Source of the DNA: Lachnospiraceae bacterium UBA7199
GTDB taxonomy: Bacteria > Bacillota > Clostridia > Lachnospirales > Lachnospiraceae
Reading direction: 5' to 3'
NCBI GenBank assembly: GCA_002490775.1
Contig: DKUR01000014.1
Location: 1 to 41,515, forward strand
Length of the DNA: 41,515 nucleotides
Made by a program: the position numbers and the translations under genes. A model generated the notes under the pieces. That model saw nothing but the letters and a program-made list of their open reading frames with translations. It was not told the DNA's origin and did no database searches. Of this stretch, positions 24,215 through 31,930 are shown piece by piece. Each line of letters opens with the position of its first letter. Position 1 is the first letter of the stretch.

Positions 24215-24676
24215 TTAATATTTACCAACTTCCCAAGGCAGTACATCTCCCGGTTCACTCAAATATTCAAGAATATCGGCCACACCTTCACTGGCAATAG
24301 AATTAACAAAAAAAATCTTTTTACACCCTGTAAGCCGGAGCCATTTTTCTGCCTGCGCCGGCTCCGCATCTGCTCTGTCAATTTTAGTAACAATACCAAT
24401 TACATCCCGGTTTACCATGCAGGTAATATTGGGTGGATACAGAGAATAAGGCTCGTTTGCCGCAAGAAGCAGTCCCACCACATCTGCCTCATAAGAGTAA
24501 AGCGCTAATGCCCGTCCTAACTTTGCTGTTTGGGCGTATTCCCCCGGTGTATCAATAATTACATCAAAGTAATTTACATACTGTGTTTTTTTATAGGTAA
24601 TCGTTTCCCCCTTAAGCGCCTGCGTCAGTGTTGTTTTGCCCGACTCGCTCCGTCCTATTAAAATTAATTTCTTCAT
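24215..24676 (-). CDS. EutP/PduV-like small GTPase
   Basis: The 153-aa P-loop protein has Walker A GRSESGKTT (residues about 8-16), the G3 motif DTPGEY and the G4 motif TKID, all as in EutP/PduV. The ATG at 24676 overlaps the stop of the shell gene (ATGA), which is better supported than the longer frame. In Salmonella, PduV has been linked to microcompartment movement or placement. It sits next to the shell protein that PduV is thought to contact (PduU). Confidence 0.92.
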   Translation of the reverse strand: MKKLILIGRSESGKTTLTQALKGETITYKKTQYVNYFDVIIDTPGEYAQTAKLGRALALYSYEADVVGLLLAANEPYSLYPPNITCMVNRDVIGIVTKIDRADAEPAQAEKWLRLTGCKKIFFVNSIASEGVADILEYLSEPGDVLPWEVGKY

Positions 24677-25026
24677 GTTTTCGTTATCCCGCAAACCGTA
24701 TAGCCCAAAGTTTCCTCCGTATATGTAAGAATAGCCTGTATCGCCGCTTCCACCTGTGACACTGTTCCCGTAATGATCACGGAACCGGAAAACCTGTCCA
24801 CAAACCCCAGCTCCACACCGGAAGCCTTTAAAGCAATATCTGCAATAATTATAGCTGTCTCTGCCGGGCTTACCGTTAATACGCCAATGGCTGATTTAGA
24901 ATATTCTACAGCAGGATTCAGCCCCAGCTTCTCATATAAAATATGATCCGGGTTTGCAATTACATGGGCAAGAGTGATCTGCTTACCGGGTACCAATTCC
25001 TGTATGATTCTCTGCATCTCTTCCAT
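24673..25026 (-). CDS. pduU: PduU/EutS-type circularly permuted BMC shell protein
   Basis: The 117-aa protein starts with the EutS/PduU signature RIIQELVPGKQITLAHVIAN, which forms the small barrel on one face of the hexamer. It continues with AIGVLTVSPAETAIIIADI and GFVDRFSGSVIITG of the permuted BMC fold. It is the first gene of the BMC operon, just behind the promoter at 25.1 kb. The ribosome site AAGGGAG is rather far (11 bases) from the start. Confidence 0.95.
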   Translation of the reverse strand: MEEMQRIIQELVPGKQITLAHVIANPDHILYEKLGLNPAVEYSKSAIGVLTVSPAETAIIIADIALKASGVELGFVDRFSGSVIITGTVSQVEAAIQAILTYTEETLGYTVCGITKT

Positions 25027-25098
25027 TTATAACCATGCTCCCTTCAAAGTCTCTCCTGCCAATAGTCCTAAACTTTCTTTTACATTTTTACTAAATTA

Positions 25099-25127
25099 AT
25101 TATAACCTATCGTCCTTGCAAAGTCAA
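25099..25127 (-). promoter_or_regulatory. Main promoter of the BMC operon
   Basis: On the minus strand TTGACT (25127-25122) and a perfect TATAAT (25104-25099) are 17 bases apart, about 75 bases before the pduU start. A strong box match suggests the operon is controlled mainly by repression, which fits the DeoR gene within it. Confidence 0.8.
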
Positions 25128-25141
25128 CACAAAACAACACA
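25125..25141. promoter_or_regulatory. 10-bp-spaced direct repeat over the -35 box, possible DeoR operator
   Basis: CAACACA occurs at 25125-25131 and again at 25135-25141, one helix turn apart, with the first copy over the -35 box of the BMC promoter. Direct repeats at this spacing are common in DeoR-family operators. That the DeoR protein of this operon binds here is inference. Confidence 0.4.
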
Positions 25142-25152
25142 TTTTCTGTTCC

Positions 25153-25230
25153 GTTTTTGCATGTTTTTAGGGTTGTCTTTTTCTTTTTATCCTGTTTTTT
25201 TGTGGTTTTTGTTGTTTTTTTATTGTTTTT
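25153..25230. repeat. Helically phased T-tracts between divergent promoters
   Basis: Runs of five or more T begin at about 25154, 25164, 25184, 25195, 25206, 25215 and 25226. Most steps are 9-11 bases, or 20 where one is skipped. Phased A/T tracts bend DNA. The tract lies between the BMC promoter and the PHP-gene promoter and could also hold DeoR sites (repeated GTTTTT). Confidence 0.5.
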
Positions 25231-25240
25231 ATGAGATAAT
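25212..25240 (+). promoter_or_regulatory. Promoter of the PHP phosphatase gene
   Basis: TTGTTT (25212-25217) and GATAAT (25235-25240) are 17 bases apart, about 65 bases before the ATG. The -35 box lies in the phased T-tracts. Confidence 0.55.
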
Positions 25241-25305
25241 AAAATAAATCTGGTTTTTTAGATAAAAATACAAGCTTACAGCCCTGGAAAATATGGAGGA
25301 TTCTT

Positions 25306-26082
25306 ATGCAAAACCATCCCGTTTTACTGGATATTCATACCCACTGCATTTCAAGCGGACATGGCAGCCGGGACACCATTACGGATATGGCCCGGGCAGC
25401 CAGCATTCGTTCCCTTAAGATTCTCGGCATCTCCGACCACGGTCCGGCAACAAAGGGCGCCGGAAGCAGTTCCTACTTCAGGAACCTTTTACTGGCAGAC
25501 CGCTGCCGCTTTGGCATCACCCTGTTATATGGAGTCGAACTAAACATTTTAAACGAAAAAGGGGATGTTGATCTGGAAGATTCTCTTATTTCTTCTTTAG
25601 ATTATGCATTTGTCAGCATGCATCACCCTTCATTTAAGACAGACCACACGCTTAATAAAAAGGTGTGCACAAACGCATATATAAATGCCATGAAACATCC
25701 CGGCGTACGCTTTTTAGGGCATCCCGACGATGGCTGTTTTCCTGTTGATTATAAGCAGCTCCTATCCGCCTGCATCAAATATCAGGTATACCCTGAAATC
25801 AACAATGCTTCCCTTAAACCGGATGCCTACAGAACAGAAGGATTTAAAAACTCATTGGAAATACTTTCCCTCTGTAAAAAACTTAAGCTTCCCATTCTTC
25901 TTTCCAGCGACAGTCATGGAAAAGAACATGTTGGAGATATGAAATATATTTTCCCACTGCTGAAGCAATGTCAGTTTCCACCAGAGCTGATACTCAACGA
26001 AAACATAGAGTTTTTTATGAAAATATTGGGACTATCAAAAATGTGTATGCCATCTTTCACGAGCCACTCTCATATGAAATAA
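25306..26082 (+). CDS. PHP-domain phosphatase (YcdX/HisK-like)
   Basis: The 258-aa protein has the PHP metal motifs in order: DIHTHC near residue 9, SDHG near 45, Glu in GVELN near 80, MHHP near 107, GHPDD near 141, and SSDSHG near 203. Such enzymes remove phosphate from small molecules using two or three metal ions. The gene is the only rightward one between the two leftward fucose/BMC operons. It shares the promoter region of the BMC operon, so shared control is likely. It may clear a phosphorylated intermediate, but the substrate is not known. TGGAGGA precedes the ATG. Confidence 0.85.
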   Translation: MQNHPVLLDIHTHCISSGHGSRDTITDMARAASIRSLKILGISDHGPATKGAGSSSYFRNLLLADRCRFGITLLYGVELNILNEKGDVDLEDSLISSLDYAFVSMHHPSFKTDHTLNKKVCTNAYINAMKHPGVRFLGHPDDGCFPVDYKQLLSACIKYQVYPEINNASLKPDAYRTEGFKNSLEILSLCKKLKLPILLSSDSHGKEHVGDMKYIFPLLKQCQFPPELILNENIEFFMKILGLSKMCMPSFTSHSHMK

Positions 26083-26169
26083 TGCGAACCATAGAATGTT
26101 TTCCGCATTTTCCCTGGCCCGCATTATTTGTTATGCATGATACGTCATTCATAAAAGCAGCACTATTCA

Positions 26170-26433
26170 TTAAAAATAATAAAATGGCATAGCATCTCCC
26201 ACACCAAATCTTTCGTTGGGCTCTGCAGCTCTATCCAACATTCCTGCGCTTTTTTGATAAGTAATTATATCATCCTGCTCTTTTACAACAAGTTGATTTA
26301 CCGGCCTTTTCTCAGTTACTGTTTTTTTCTGTTCTGCTGGCTTTTTCTCAGCTGTTGTTTTTTTCTGTTCTGCCGGTTTTTTCTCAACCACTGCTTTTGC
26401 TGCTCTTTCCATACTTCCTCTTCCTACTGCCAT
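26170..26433 (-). CDS. 87-aa three-repeat Lys/Glu/Pro protein, likely partner of the ParA ATPase
   Basis: I know no family for this protein. A short basic start (MAVGRGSM) leads into three 12-residue repeats at 9-20, 21-32 and 33-44 of the form AEQKKTxxEKKP. A mixed region and a C-terminal part ending MPFYYF follow. The repeats should be disordered or weakly helical and strongly charged. It overlaps the ParA gene by ten bases with AAGGAGG upstream, so the two are made together. A small partner with a basic N-terminus encoded beside a ParA ATPase is the plan of ParB, MinE-like and McdB partners. A role as adaptor between ATPase and microcompartment is inference. Confidence 0.75.
   Translation of the reverse strand: MAVGRGSMERAAKAVVEKKPAEQKKTTAEKKPAEQKKTVTEKRPVNQLVVKEQDDIITYQKSAGMLDRAAEPNERFGVGDAMPFYYF
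26303..26410. repeat. Three 36-bp tandem repeats in the 87-aa gene
   Basis: Units at 26303-26338, 26339-26374 and 26375-26410 are each 36 bases. The first two are near-identical and the third has diverged more. They code for the 12-residue repeats, so they expand or shrink the protein without a frame change. Confidence 0.85.
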
Positions 26434-27218
26434 AATAATACCTCCTTAGCAAGCATTTTAAATTCTGCCGCGCTTCTCGTTGACTTTTTGTAAACAGCCA
26501 CAGGTTTTGAAGCATCCTGCGCCCATTCTATTGATGAATCCACATGAATACAGGAATCAAAAACATGAAATTCCTTATAACCTTTTAGAATTTCTTTTGT
26601 CTGCCTGAAATAATTTTTCCGCTCATCCACTTTCGTAATGAGCACACCCATAATCTGTGCATCCGTCATATCCTGAAGCTCGTTTAGAAAATCAAACATA
26701 TTTGCCAGCCCAAAAAGCCCCCAGGGAGATGCTTCCACCGGCACAATAACATAATCGGATGCACATAAAATGTTAATCACCCATGTTCCAAGCGTGGGAG
26801 GCGCATCAATCAAAATATAATCATATTCCTTTTCTTCTTTGATGGTATGCAGACATTTTTTTAAAATAAATTCTCTCTGCATCATGGTAAAAAGCTCATA
26901 TTCCACCTGACTCATAAGCGTAGAGGATGGAATCAAATCCAGATTCTCATAAACAGTAGGAACAATATAATCCTTCAAATCTTTTTTATTACAGATAGCA
27001 TGATAAAGATTTTTTTCACCTCCCGCCATCTTAAGCACTTTTTCCTCGTCGAAAAATGTCAAGGATAAGTTCAACTGCATATCCCCGTCTATCAGAAGAA
27101 CCTTTCTCCCTGCTGCCGACAATTCATACCCAAGATTAGCACAGGAAGTCGACTTTCCACTTCCTCCCTTATTGTTCGTAAAACATATAGTCATCGTACT
27201 TCGGTGTTTTCTCATCAT
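26424..27218 (-). CDS. ParA/MinD-type ATPase in the fucose operon
   Basis: The 264-aa ATPase has the deviant Walker A motif NNKGGSGKST with signature Lys17. It also has a switch I-like GDMQLN and Walker B YILIDAPPTLG. It lacks the C-terminal amphipathic membrane helix of MinD and any N-terminal HTH of plasmid ParA. The size and plan fit small ParA proteins such as McdA and Soj that move on the nucleoid. It follows the kinase gene by 12 bases and overlaps the 87-aa repeat gene. Two ATGs in a row (27218 and 27215) can use the GGAG site; the second has better spacing. No replication or partition genes are near, so a plasmid role is unlikely. Positioning of the microcompartment is the best guess. 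Confidence 0.88.
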   Translation of the reverse strand: MMRKHRSTMTICFTNNKGGSGKSTSCANLGYELSAAGRKVLLIDGDMQLNLSLTFFDEEKVLKMAGGEKNLYHAICNKKDLKDYIVPTVYENLDLIPSSTLMSQVEYELFTMMQREFILKKCLHTIKEEKEYDYILIDAPPTLGTWVINILCASDYVIVPVEASPWGLFGLANMFDFLNELQDMTDAQIMGVLITKVDERKNYFRQTKEILKGYKEFHVFDSCIHVDSSIEWAQDASKPVAVYKKSTRSAAEFKMLAKEVLLWQ

Positions 27219-27230
27219 GCTCTCTCCAAA

Positions 27231-28628
27231 CTATTGATAAATCTGAATCTCAAAAGACCTTGCCACACACTCTCTGGCCTGAGTCAGATTTTCAAATTCA
27301 CCAGCCTCAAGCATTTGTGTCAAAATATTACCAATTGCTGTGGCTTCTCCCGGCCCTGCATGTACCGGCACGCCCGTAAACTTAGCAGTTAATTCATTTA
27401 AGTATACGGCGTTGGAACCGCCTCCAATAATATGAATTCTGTCATATTTTACCCCGGTTAATTTTTCGATCTCTTTAAGCTTTTCCATATAACATCTTGC
27501 AAGACTATTATAAACCACGCACGCTAATTGGGGCAACGTCTCCGGTACTGTTTGTGAAGTTTTTTTGCAATAATCCTGAATAGCAGCAACCATATCATCA
27601 GGAGATAAAAAGCTTTTATCCTGACAGTCTACAATTGTCTCTATTGTTTCTTTGGAAGCCTGTTCGCACAAATCACCATAAGACATATCGGGGGCCAGTT
27701 TATTCCTAACTGACTGAATCATCCAAAGCCCCATAATATCGGTTAAGTAGTTAATCCGCCCCTGATAACCGCCTTCATTTGTAAAGTTAGCCTTCCTGCT
27801 TTCCGGTGAACAATCTGCTTCCGCTCGCTCAACTCCCATCAGCGACCAAGTACCTGAGCTGATAAAGCATACGTTCTCATCATTAGATGGAATTGCTGTG
27901 ACTGCGGATTCCGTATCATGAGTAGAAGGCAGTACCACATGGCAGTCATATCCCACAAGCTTCTTCACCTCATCTGTCAGGGAGCCTATTCTGCTGCCCG
28001 GCATGTAGATTTTCTGAAACATATCCTTATTATACCCCAGCTTTTCAATCAATTCATAATCCCAATCCCGGGTTTTAGGATTTATCAATTGGCTGGTAGT
28101 TGCCTCTGAATATTCCTGAACCTTCTTTCCGCAAAGCTTATAATGAAAATAATCCGGCATCATCAACATTGCCGATGCATTTTCCATGTGCTCAGGATTA
28201 TTTTTTTTAACGGCCATCAATTGATATATTGTATTATAAATTGCTTTTTGAATACCGGTTCTTTCATACAAATCATTCTCACTGATTATTTTATAAACCT
28301 CTTCATCCATTCCCTCTGTTCTGTGATCCCTGTACCCTACTGCTTTCCCAAGAATCTTATCTTCTTTATCAAGCAGTAAAAAGTCTACTCCCCAAGTATC
28401 AATTCCTACGCTTTCAGGAACTTTTCCCAGCTCATGACATTTTTTCATCCCAGCTATAATTTCGTCAAACAGCCTTTCAACGTTCCAATACAAAACGCCT
28501 TCTTCCTCGTCCATGCCATTCCAGAAACGATACACTTCTTCCAACCGGATTTTTCCATCTTCAAGACTTCCTAAGATATGCCTTCCACTGGATGCTCCAA
28601 TATCGACTGCAAGAAAATATTTTTCCAT
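27231..28628 (-). CDS. RhaB-family sugar kinase acting as L-fuculokinase
   Basis: The 465-aa FGGY kinase phosphorylates a ketose at carbon 1. It shows the RhaB-type start FLAVDIGASSGRHILG, the substrate-site GIDTWGVDFLLLD and the ATP-site ISSGTWSLMG and HIIGGGSNAVYLN. By sequence it is closer to rhamnulokinase than to enteric FucK. The operon has fucose isomerase and mutarotase but no rhamnose isomerase. It therefore should make L-fuculose-1-phosphate, perhaps also L-rhamnulose-1-phosphate. AAGGAGG precedes the start. Confidence 0.9.
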   Translation of the reverse strand: MEKYFLAVDIGASSGRHILGSLEDGKIRLEEVYRFWNGMDEEEGVLYWNVERLFDEIIAGMKKCHELGKVPESVGIDTWGVDFLLLDKEDKILGKAVGYRDHRTEGMDEEVYKIISENDLYERTGIQKAIYNTIYQLMAVKKNNPEHMENASAMLMMPDYFHYKLCGKKVQEYSEATTSQLINPKTRDWDYELIEKLGYNKDMFQKIYMPGSRIGSLTDEVKKLVGYDCHVVLPSTHDTESAVTAIPSNDENVCFISSGTWSLMGVERAEADCSPESRKANFTNEGGYQGRINYLTDIMGLWMIQSVRNKLAPDMSYGDLCEQASKETIETIVDCQDKSFLSPDDMVAAIQDYCKKTSQTVPETLPQLACVVYNSLARCYMEKLKEIEKLTGVKYDRIHIIGGGSNAVYLNELTAKFTGVPVHAGPGEATAIGNILTQMLEAGEFENLTQARECVARSFEIQIYQ

Positions 28629-28643
28629 TGCCTTCCCTCCTTC

Positions 28644-29081
28644 TCAAAAAATACCAAGTATCTTTTCCCTGAATCCCCCATAAATTTTATCGTAATCCGT
28701 ATAACCTATATTGCTGTCTTTAAACTTTACCGCCCATTCATCCCTGATACTTTTAGCGATAAGATCTTTATTCTCACTTTCAGTAAGCAAAACTGCCGGA
28801 AAAACATAGTAAATCATAAAAAAATTTAAATCCGCCTGGGTACGGGATCTGATTTTTCCATTAACGGAAAATTTTTCTTTCACAGCATCCGTAAAGGCAG
28901 CCGCAACGTCCTTTGCTGCTGCTTCCTTATTCTCCCCTGCATCCACATATTCTGCCATCTCTTCAAAAAAATGTCCGTGCTGCTGCCGAAACTCTTTCAT
29001 GTATTTTTCATAGGATGCTTTTTTCAATTTTTTCATCATGATCAACATATTGTCAAACATGGTTTCCACTTGATTTAACAT
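28644..29081 (-). CDS. Unknown 145-aa helical protein in the fucose operon
   Basis: I do not recognise this protein. It has no signal peptide. Most of it should be helical, with a basic first third (MKKLKKASYEKYMKEF), a Glu/Ala-rich middle and one mildly hydrophobic stretch (FFMIYYVFPAVLL) near residue 90. The end is rich in Tyr, Asp and Gly. The gene lies between fucU and the kinase with short gaps and a GAGGAAAG ribosome site, so it is part of the fucose operon. It might assist the kinase or transport; there is no direct sign of a catalytic site. Confidence 0.75.
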   Translation of the reverse strand: MLNQVETMFDNMLIMMKKLKKASYEKYMKEFRQQHGHFFEEMAEYVDAGENKEAAAKDVAAAFTDAVKEKFSVNGKIRSRTQADLNFFMIYYVFPAVLLTESENKDLIAKSIRDEWAVKFKDSNIGYTDYDKIYGGFREKILGIF

Positions 29082-29100
29082 ACTTTCCTCATTTCTGCAG

Positions 29101-29541
29101 TCAGTCTACCACAACCCCTTTTTGAAGCATTATGTTTGCATAAAGAGCTGATTCCCCTGTGGCAATAATCGCATAAGCCGTTTTAGCCTCTTCATAAAAG
29201 GCAAAGCGTTCAATATTTCCCACTACTGCTTCCCCACGTTCATCATGTTCTTGAATAATTTTTTTGTATGTGTCCCATATCGGAGTTTCCACATTATCTC
29301 CCGGCATAACCTGCATCAGATTTACAGGATGCTCCACATAAGTATCTAACGGAAATACCTTTAAAATCGCATCCAAAAGCTCTGGAACCCCATGCCCGTC
29401 ACAACGGATAACAATTGCATTTTTCCCCATAGATTCCGCAGGAAAATTGCCATCGGAAATTACAAGCCTGTCACTATGCCCCATTTCAGCCAATACCTTT
29501 AATAATTCTGGTGATAGAATTTTAGGAATACCCTTTAACAT
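29101..29541 (-). CDS. fucU: L-fucose mutarotase FucU (RbsD family)
   Basis: The 146-aa protein swaps the alpha and beta forms of L-fucose so the isomerase gets its preferred anomer. It has the family start MLKGIPKILSPELLKVLAEM, followed by GHSDRLVISDGNFPA. The end carries FAFYEEAKTAYAIIATGES. GGAGG lies before the ATG. It follows the transport genes after a strong hairpin at 29603-29633. Confidence 0.94.
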   Translation of the reverse strand: MLKGIPKILSPELLKVLAEMGHSDRLVISDGNFPAESMGKNAIVIRCDGHGVPELLDAILKVFPLDTYVEHPVNLMQVMPGDNVETPIWDTYKKIIQEHDERGEAVVGNIERFAFYEEAKTAYAIIATGESALYANIMLQKGVVVD

Positions 29542-29602
29542 TTTTAGTCCTCCTGTTCCTGTTCTTTGCGCATATAATTTTTATAAAATTTCCTTATTTG
29601 AT

Positions 29603-29633
29603 AAAAAGGGGACAGGGATATTTCCCTGTCCCC
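29603..29633 (-). terminator. Strong hairpin with T-run between the binding protein and fucU
   Basis: On the minus strand a perfect 10-bp stem (29633-29624 with 29617-29608) has a 6-base loop and is followed by five T (29607-29603). It would end or thin out transcription after the binding protein gene. Lower expression of the kinase and ParA genes would follow, unless a further promoter exists. Confidence 0.75.
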
Positions 29634-29665
29634 TTTCAACAACTCAACTTACATTACACTACTGA

Positions 29666-30835
29666 TTAATCATACAGGTTAGGAGCGATGGAAGCGTCCT
29701 TCATGTTTGTAGAATCATACCAGTAACCCTGTGTAGGAACGTCTGATACAGACTCGCCATTTGCAATCTTGGTAAGTACTTCTACAGTTGTCTGGCCCAT
29801 TGCCAGAGGAGACTGTGTAACAGCACCAAACATCTTACCGCTTGTGATAGCGCCCTTGATTACGGAACCTGCATCAAAGCCTGCTGCTAAGATAGAAGTT
29901 GCAGGATCTGTTCCCAGTACATCAAGGTTCTCGTTAGCTGTCAGAATACCTTCTGCTGCAACCTGGTTAGAACCGAACATACCAATTGTATCAGCCTTAT
30001 TCAGGATAACAGATGCTTCTGTTGCGCACAATTCAACTGTTGTCTGTGCAGGTACTGCAACTTCGATGATGATATCAGCACTTGCTTCATCACCTTTTTC
30101 ACTACAGTTGTTTACATAGTATTCGTTACCAATAACAGCAACTGCTTTTCCATCAGCCTTTGCAAGCTCGATGATCTTGTCAATGAATCCAAGACCGCGG
30201 CTTGTAATAGATTCGGAAGTAGCTTCCTGATTTACTTCACCAATTCTTACAGGTGCAGTAGCGCTGGCAATTTTGTCCTTTAATGCAGGATAGAGATTTT
30301 CTGCTGCTGTTGCGCCTGCTGCATAGTTATCTGTTGCAATAGTAGCATATACGGAGCCTTCAGGAGCGCTGGGAATACCAGAGTCAAAACATACTACCGG
30401 AATCCCCTTATCCATTGCAGTCTGCAGGGAGTCAAGACAAGCTTCCTGATCACATGCTGCAAGGCCAATACCATTAGGCTGATTATTAATTGCATTATTC
30501 AGCATGTTAACCTGATCTGCAATATCACTCTCAGCATTAGGTCCTGTACAGTTTACAGTTACGCCCAGTTCTTCTGCTTTCTGGTTTACGCCTGTTACGG
30601 CTGCCTGCCAATAAGATGACTGATAACTCTTAACGATGATCTCAAATTTGTAATCACCGCCTGTTGCTACTGAAGCATCTGTAGCAGGTGCTGCATCTTC
30701 CGTTGCTGGTGCTGCATCTTCTGTTGCTGGTGCTGTATCTGCACTTGCAGGTGTATCAGACTTACCACCGCATCCGGCAAGAAGTGTTGCTGCCAAGCTT
30801 ACACACAACAGGGTTGTTAATACTTTCTTTTTCAT
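29666..30835 (-). CDS. Sugar-binding lipoprotein of the fucose ABC transporter
   Basis: The 389-aa protein is a periplasmic-binding-protein type 1 (RbsB-like) lipoprotein with lipobox LLAGC (Cys22). A short Ala/Pro/Thr repeat linker spans about residues 29-58 and two sugar-binding lobes follow (FEIIVKSYQSSYWQAAVTGV, then NAINNQPNGIGLAACD). It should bind L-fucose outside the membrane and hand it to the permeases. Its place after the ATPase and permease genes in a fucI operon supports the substrate, but binding is not shown. Confidence 0.92.
   Translation of the reverse strand: MKKKVLTTLLCVSLAATLLAGCGGKSDTPASADTAPATEDAAPATEDAAPATDASVATGGDYKFEIIVKSYQSSYWQAAVTGVNQKAEELGVTVNCTGPNAESDIADQVNMLNNAINNQPNGIGLAACDQEACLDSLQTAMDKGIPVVCFDSGIPSAPEGSVYATIATDNYAAGATAAENLYPALKDKIASATAPVRIGEVNQEATSESITSRGLGFIDKIIELAKADGKAVAVIGNEYYVNNCSEKGDEASADIIIEVAVPAQTTVELCATEASVILNKADTIGMFGSNQVAAEGILTANENLDVLGTDPATSILAAGFDAGSVIKGAITSGKMFGAVTQSPLAMGQTTVEVLTKIANGESVSDVPTQGYWYDSTNMKDASIAPNLYD
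30684..30746. repeat. Three 21-bp tandem repeats in the binding-protein linker
   Basis: Units at 30684-30704, 30705-30725 and 30726-30746 encode the Ala-Pro-Ala-Thr-Glu-Asp-Ala type linker after the lipid anchor. Unit number can change in frame, so linker length may vary between strains. Confidence 0.75.
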
Positions 30836-30916
30836 TTTTTTCCTCCTTTATGAAGATGATAAATAATTTATATGTAACTGCATTATACAGTTTCATATCA
30901 GTAACTTAAAATCTGA

Positions 30917-31918
30917 TCAGATTTTTTCTTTTTTCTTTTTCATGATATCAACCAAAACTGCCCCGATTAAAACCAGACCTGTGATAATCTGCTGCCAGTT
31001 TGCCTGTAATCCTATGTAAGGAAGTCCTGTCTTTAACAGACAAATAACAAACACACCGATCAAAGAGCCGCCCACACTGCCTACGCCGCCGCTTGCAGAA
31101 ACACCGCCGATAATAGCTCCGCCGATTGCCTCCAGCTCAAATCCGGCTCCGGTTCCCGGCTGTACCGTAGAAAATACTGCCGAATAGGCAATTGCAGCCA
31201 ATCCTGCAAAAAGCCCGGAAATTACGTATGCCATAATGTGATAAAACTTCACATTGATACCTGAAAGAATTGTTGCTTCCTTGTTACTTCCAATGGCAAT
31301 GGTATAACGCCCGATCTTTGTATGATTCAGCACAAATGCCATAACTGCAACAAGCAGCAGTACCCATAAAAAGCCAAGGGGAATCTTCGTACCATTTACC
31401 GTAATCTTAAAGATATTTCTAAACCAGCTTCCAGGCGTTCCACTGGTGGGCCAGGAAATTCCCAATCTGTTTGAGAAAATGGAACCAAGCCCTCTGGTAA
31501 TCATACAGGTACAAAGGGTTGCCAGAAATGGCGGCAGATTCATAATGGAAACAAGTACGCCATTTAACAGGCCGATTACAATACTAAGCAGCAGGGCCAT
31601 CAGCATGCCGGCCCACACCGGCCATCCCTTCTGAACGATCAAAAAGCCGCCCGTTAAGGAATAACAGATAAGCCCCGTACCAATTGAAAGATCAACTCCC
31701 CCGGTAATCAGCGGGAAAGTAACACCAATTGCCATAAGTGCAATGTAATAGGAATAATCCAAAATACTCATTGCTGTTGAATATTTTCTAAAATCAGGAC
31801 TGACAGCACTGAAGAATATAATCAAACCCACAACTACCAAAAGCACAATAAACTTCTGGCCGCCCAGTCTTGAAATTACCGATTTATTTTGTGTATTCGG
31901 TACACTGTTTTTACTCAT
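30917..31918 (-). CDS. Sugar ABC transporter permease (RbsC family)
   Basis: The 333-aa permease has about nine to ten membrane helices and the RbsC-type loop GGVDLSIGTGLI after the second helix. The end carries GGVSASGGVGSVGGSLIGV, which contacts the ATPase. It pairs with the other permease in this operon, so the channel may be a heterodimer. AGGAGG lies before the start. Confidence 0.93.
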   Translation of the reverse strand: MSKNSVPNTQNKSVISRLGGQKFIVLLVVVGLIIFFSAVSPDFRKYSTAMSILDYSYYIALMAIGVTFPLITGGVDLSIGTGLICYSLTGGFLIVQKGWPVWAGMLMALLLSIVIGLLNGVLVSIMNLPPFLATLCTCMITRGLGSIFSNRLGISWPTSGTPGSWFRNIFKITVNGTKIPLGFLWVLLLVAVMAFVLNHTKIGRYTIAIGSNKEATILSGINVKFYHIMAYVISGLFAGLAAIAYSAVFSTVQPGTGAGFELEAIGGAIIGGVSASGGVGSVGGSLIGVFVICLLKTGLPYIGLQANWQQIITGLVLIGAVLVDIMKKKKEKI

Positions 31919-31930
31919 GTTTTCTTCCTC

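Noticed and set aside
24673..25305. Possible cobalamin riboswitch before the BMC operon, as in B12-dependent pdu loci
   Set aside because: The 280-base leader has no B12-box-like sequence, is mostly T-tracts, and the dehydratase here is the B12-independent glycyl-radical type.
26303..26410. 36-bp repeats that might suggest a CRISPR array
   Set aside because: The units are directly joined without spacers, stay in frame and encode the 12-residue protein repeats. No cas gene is present.
26424..27218. ParA gene as a sign of an integrated plasmid or element
   Set aside because: No replication, ParB-HTH, integrase or attachment site is seen, and the gene is tightly joined to the fucose kinase gene with similar style of ribosome sites.
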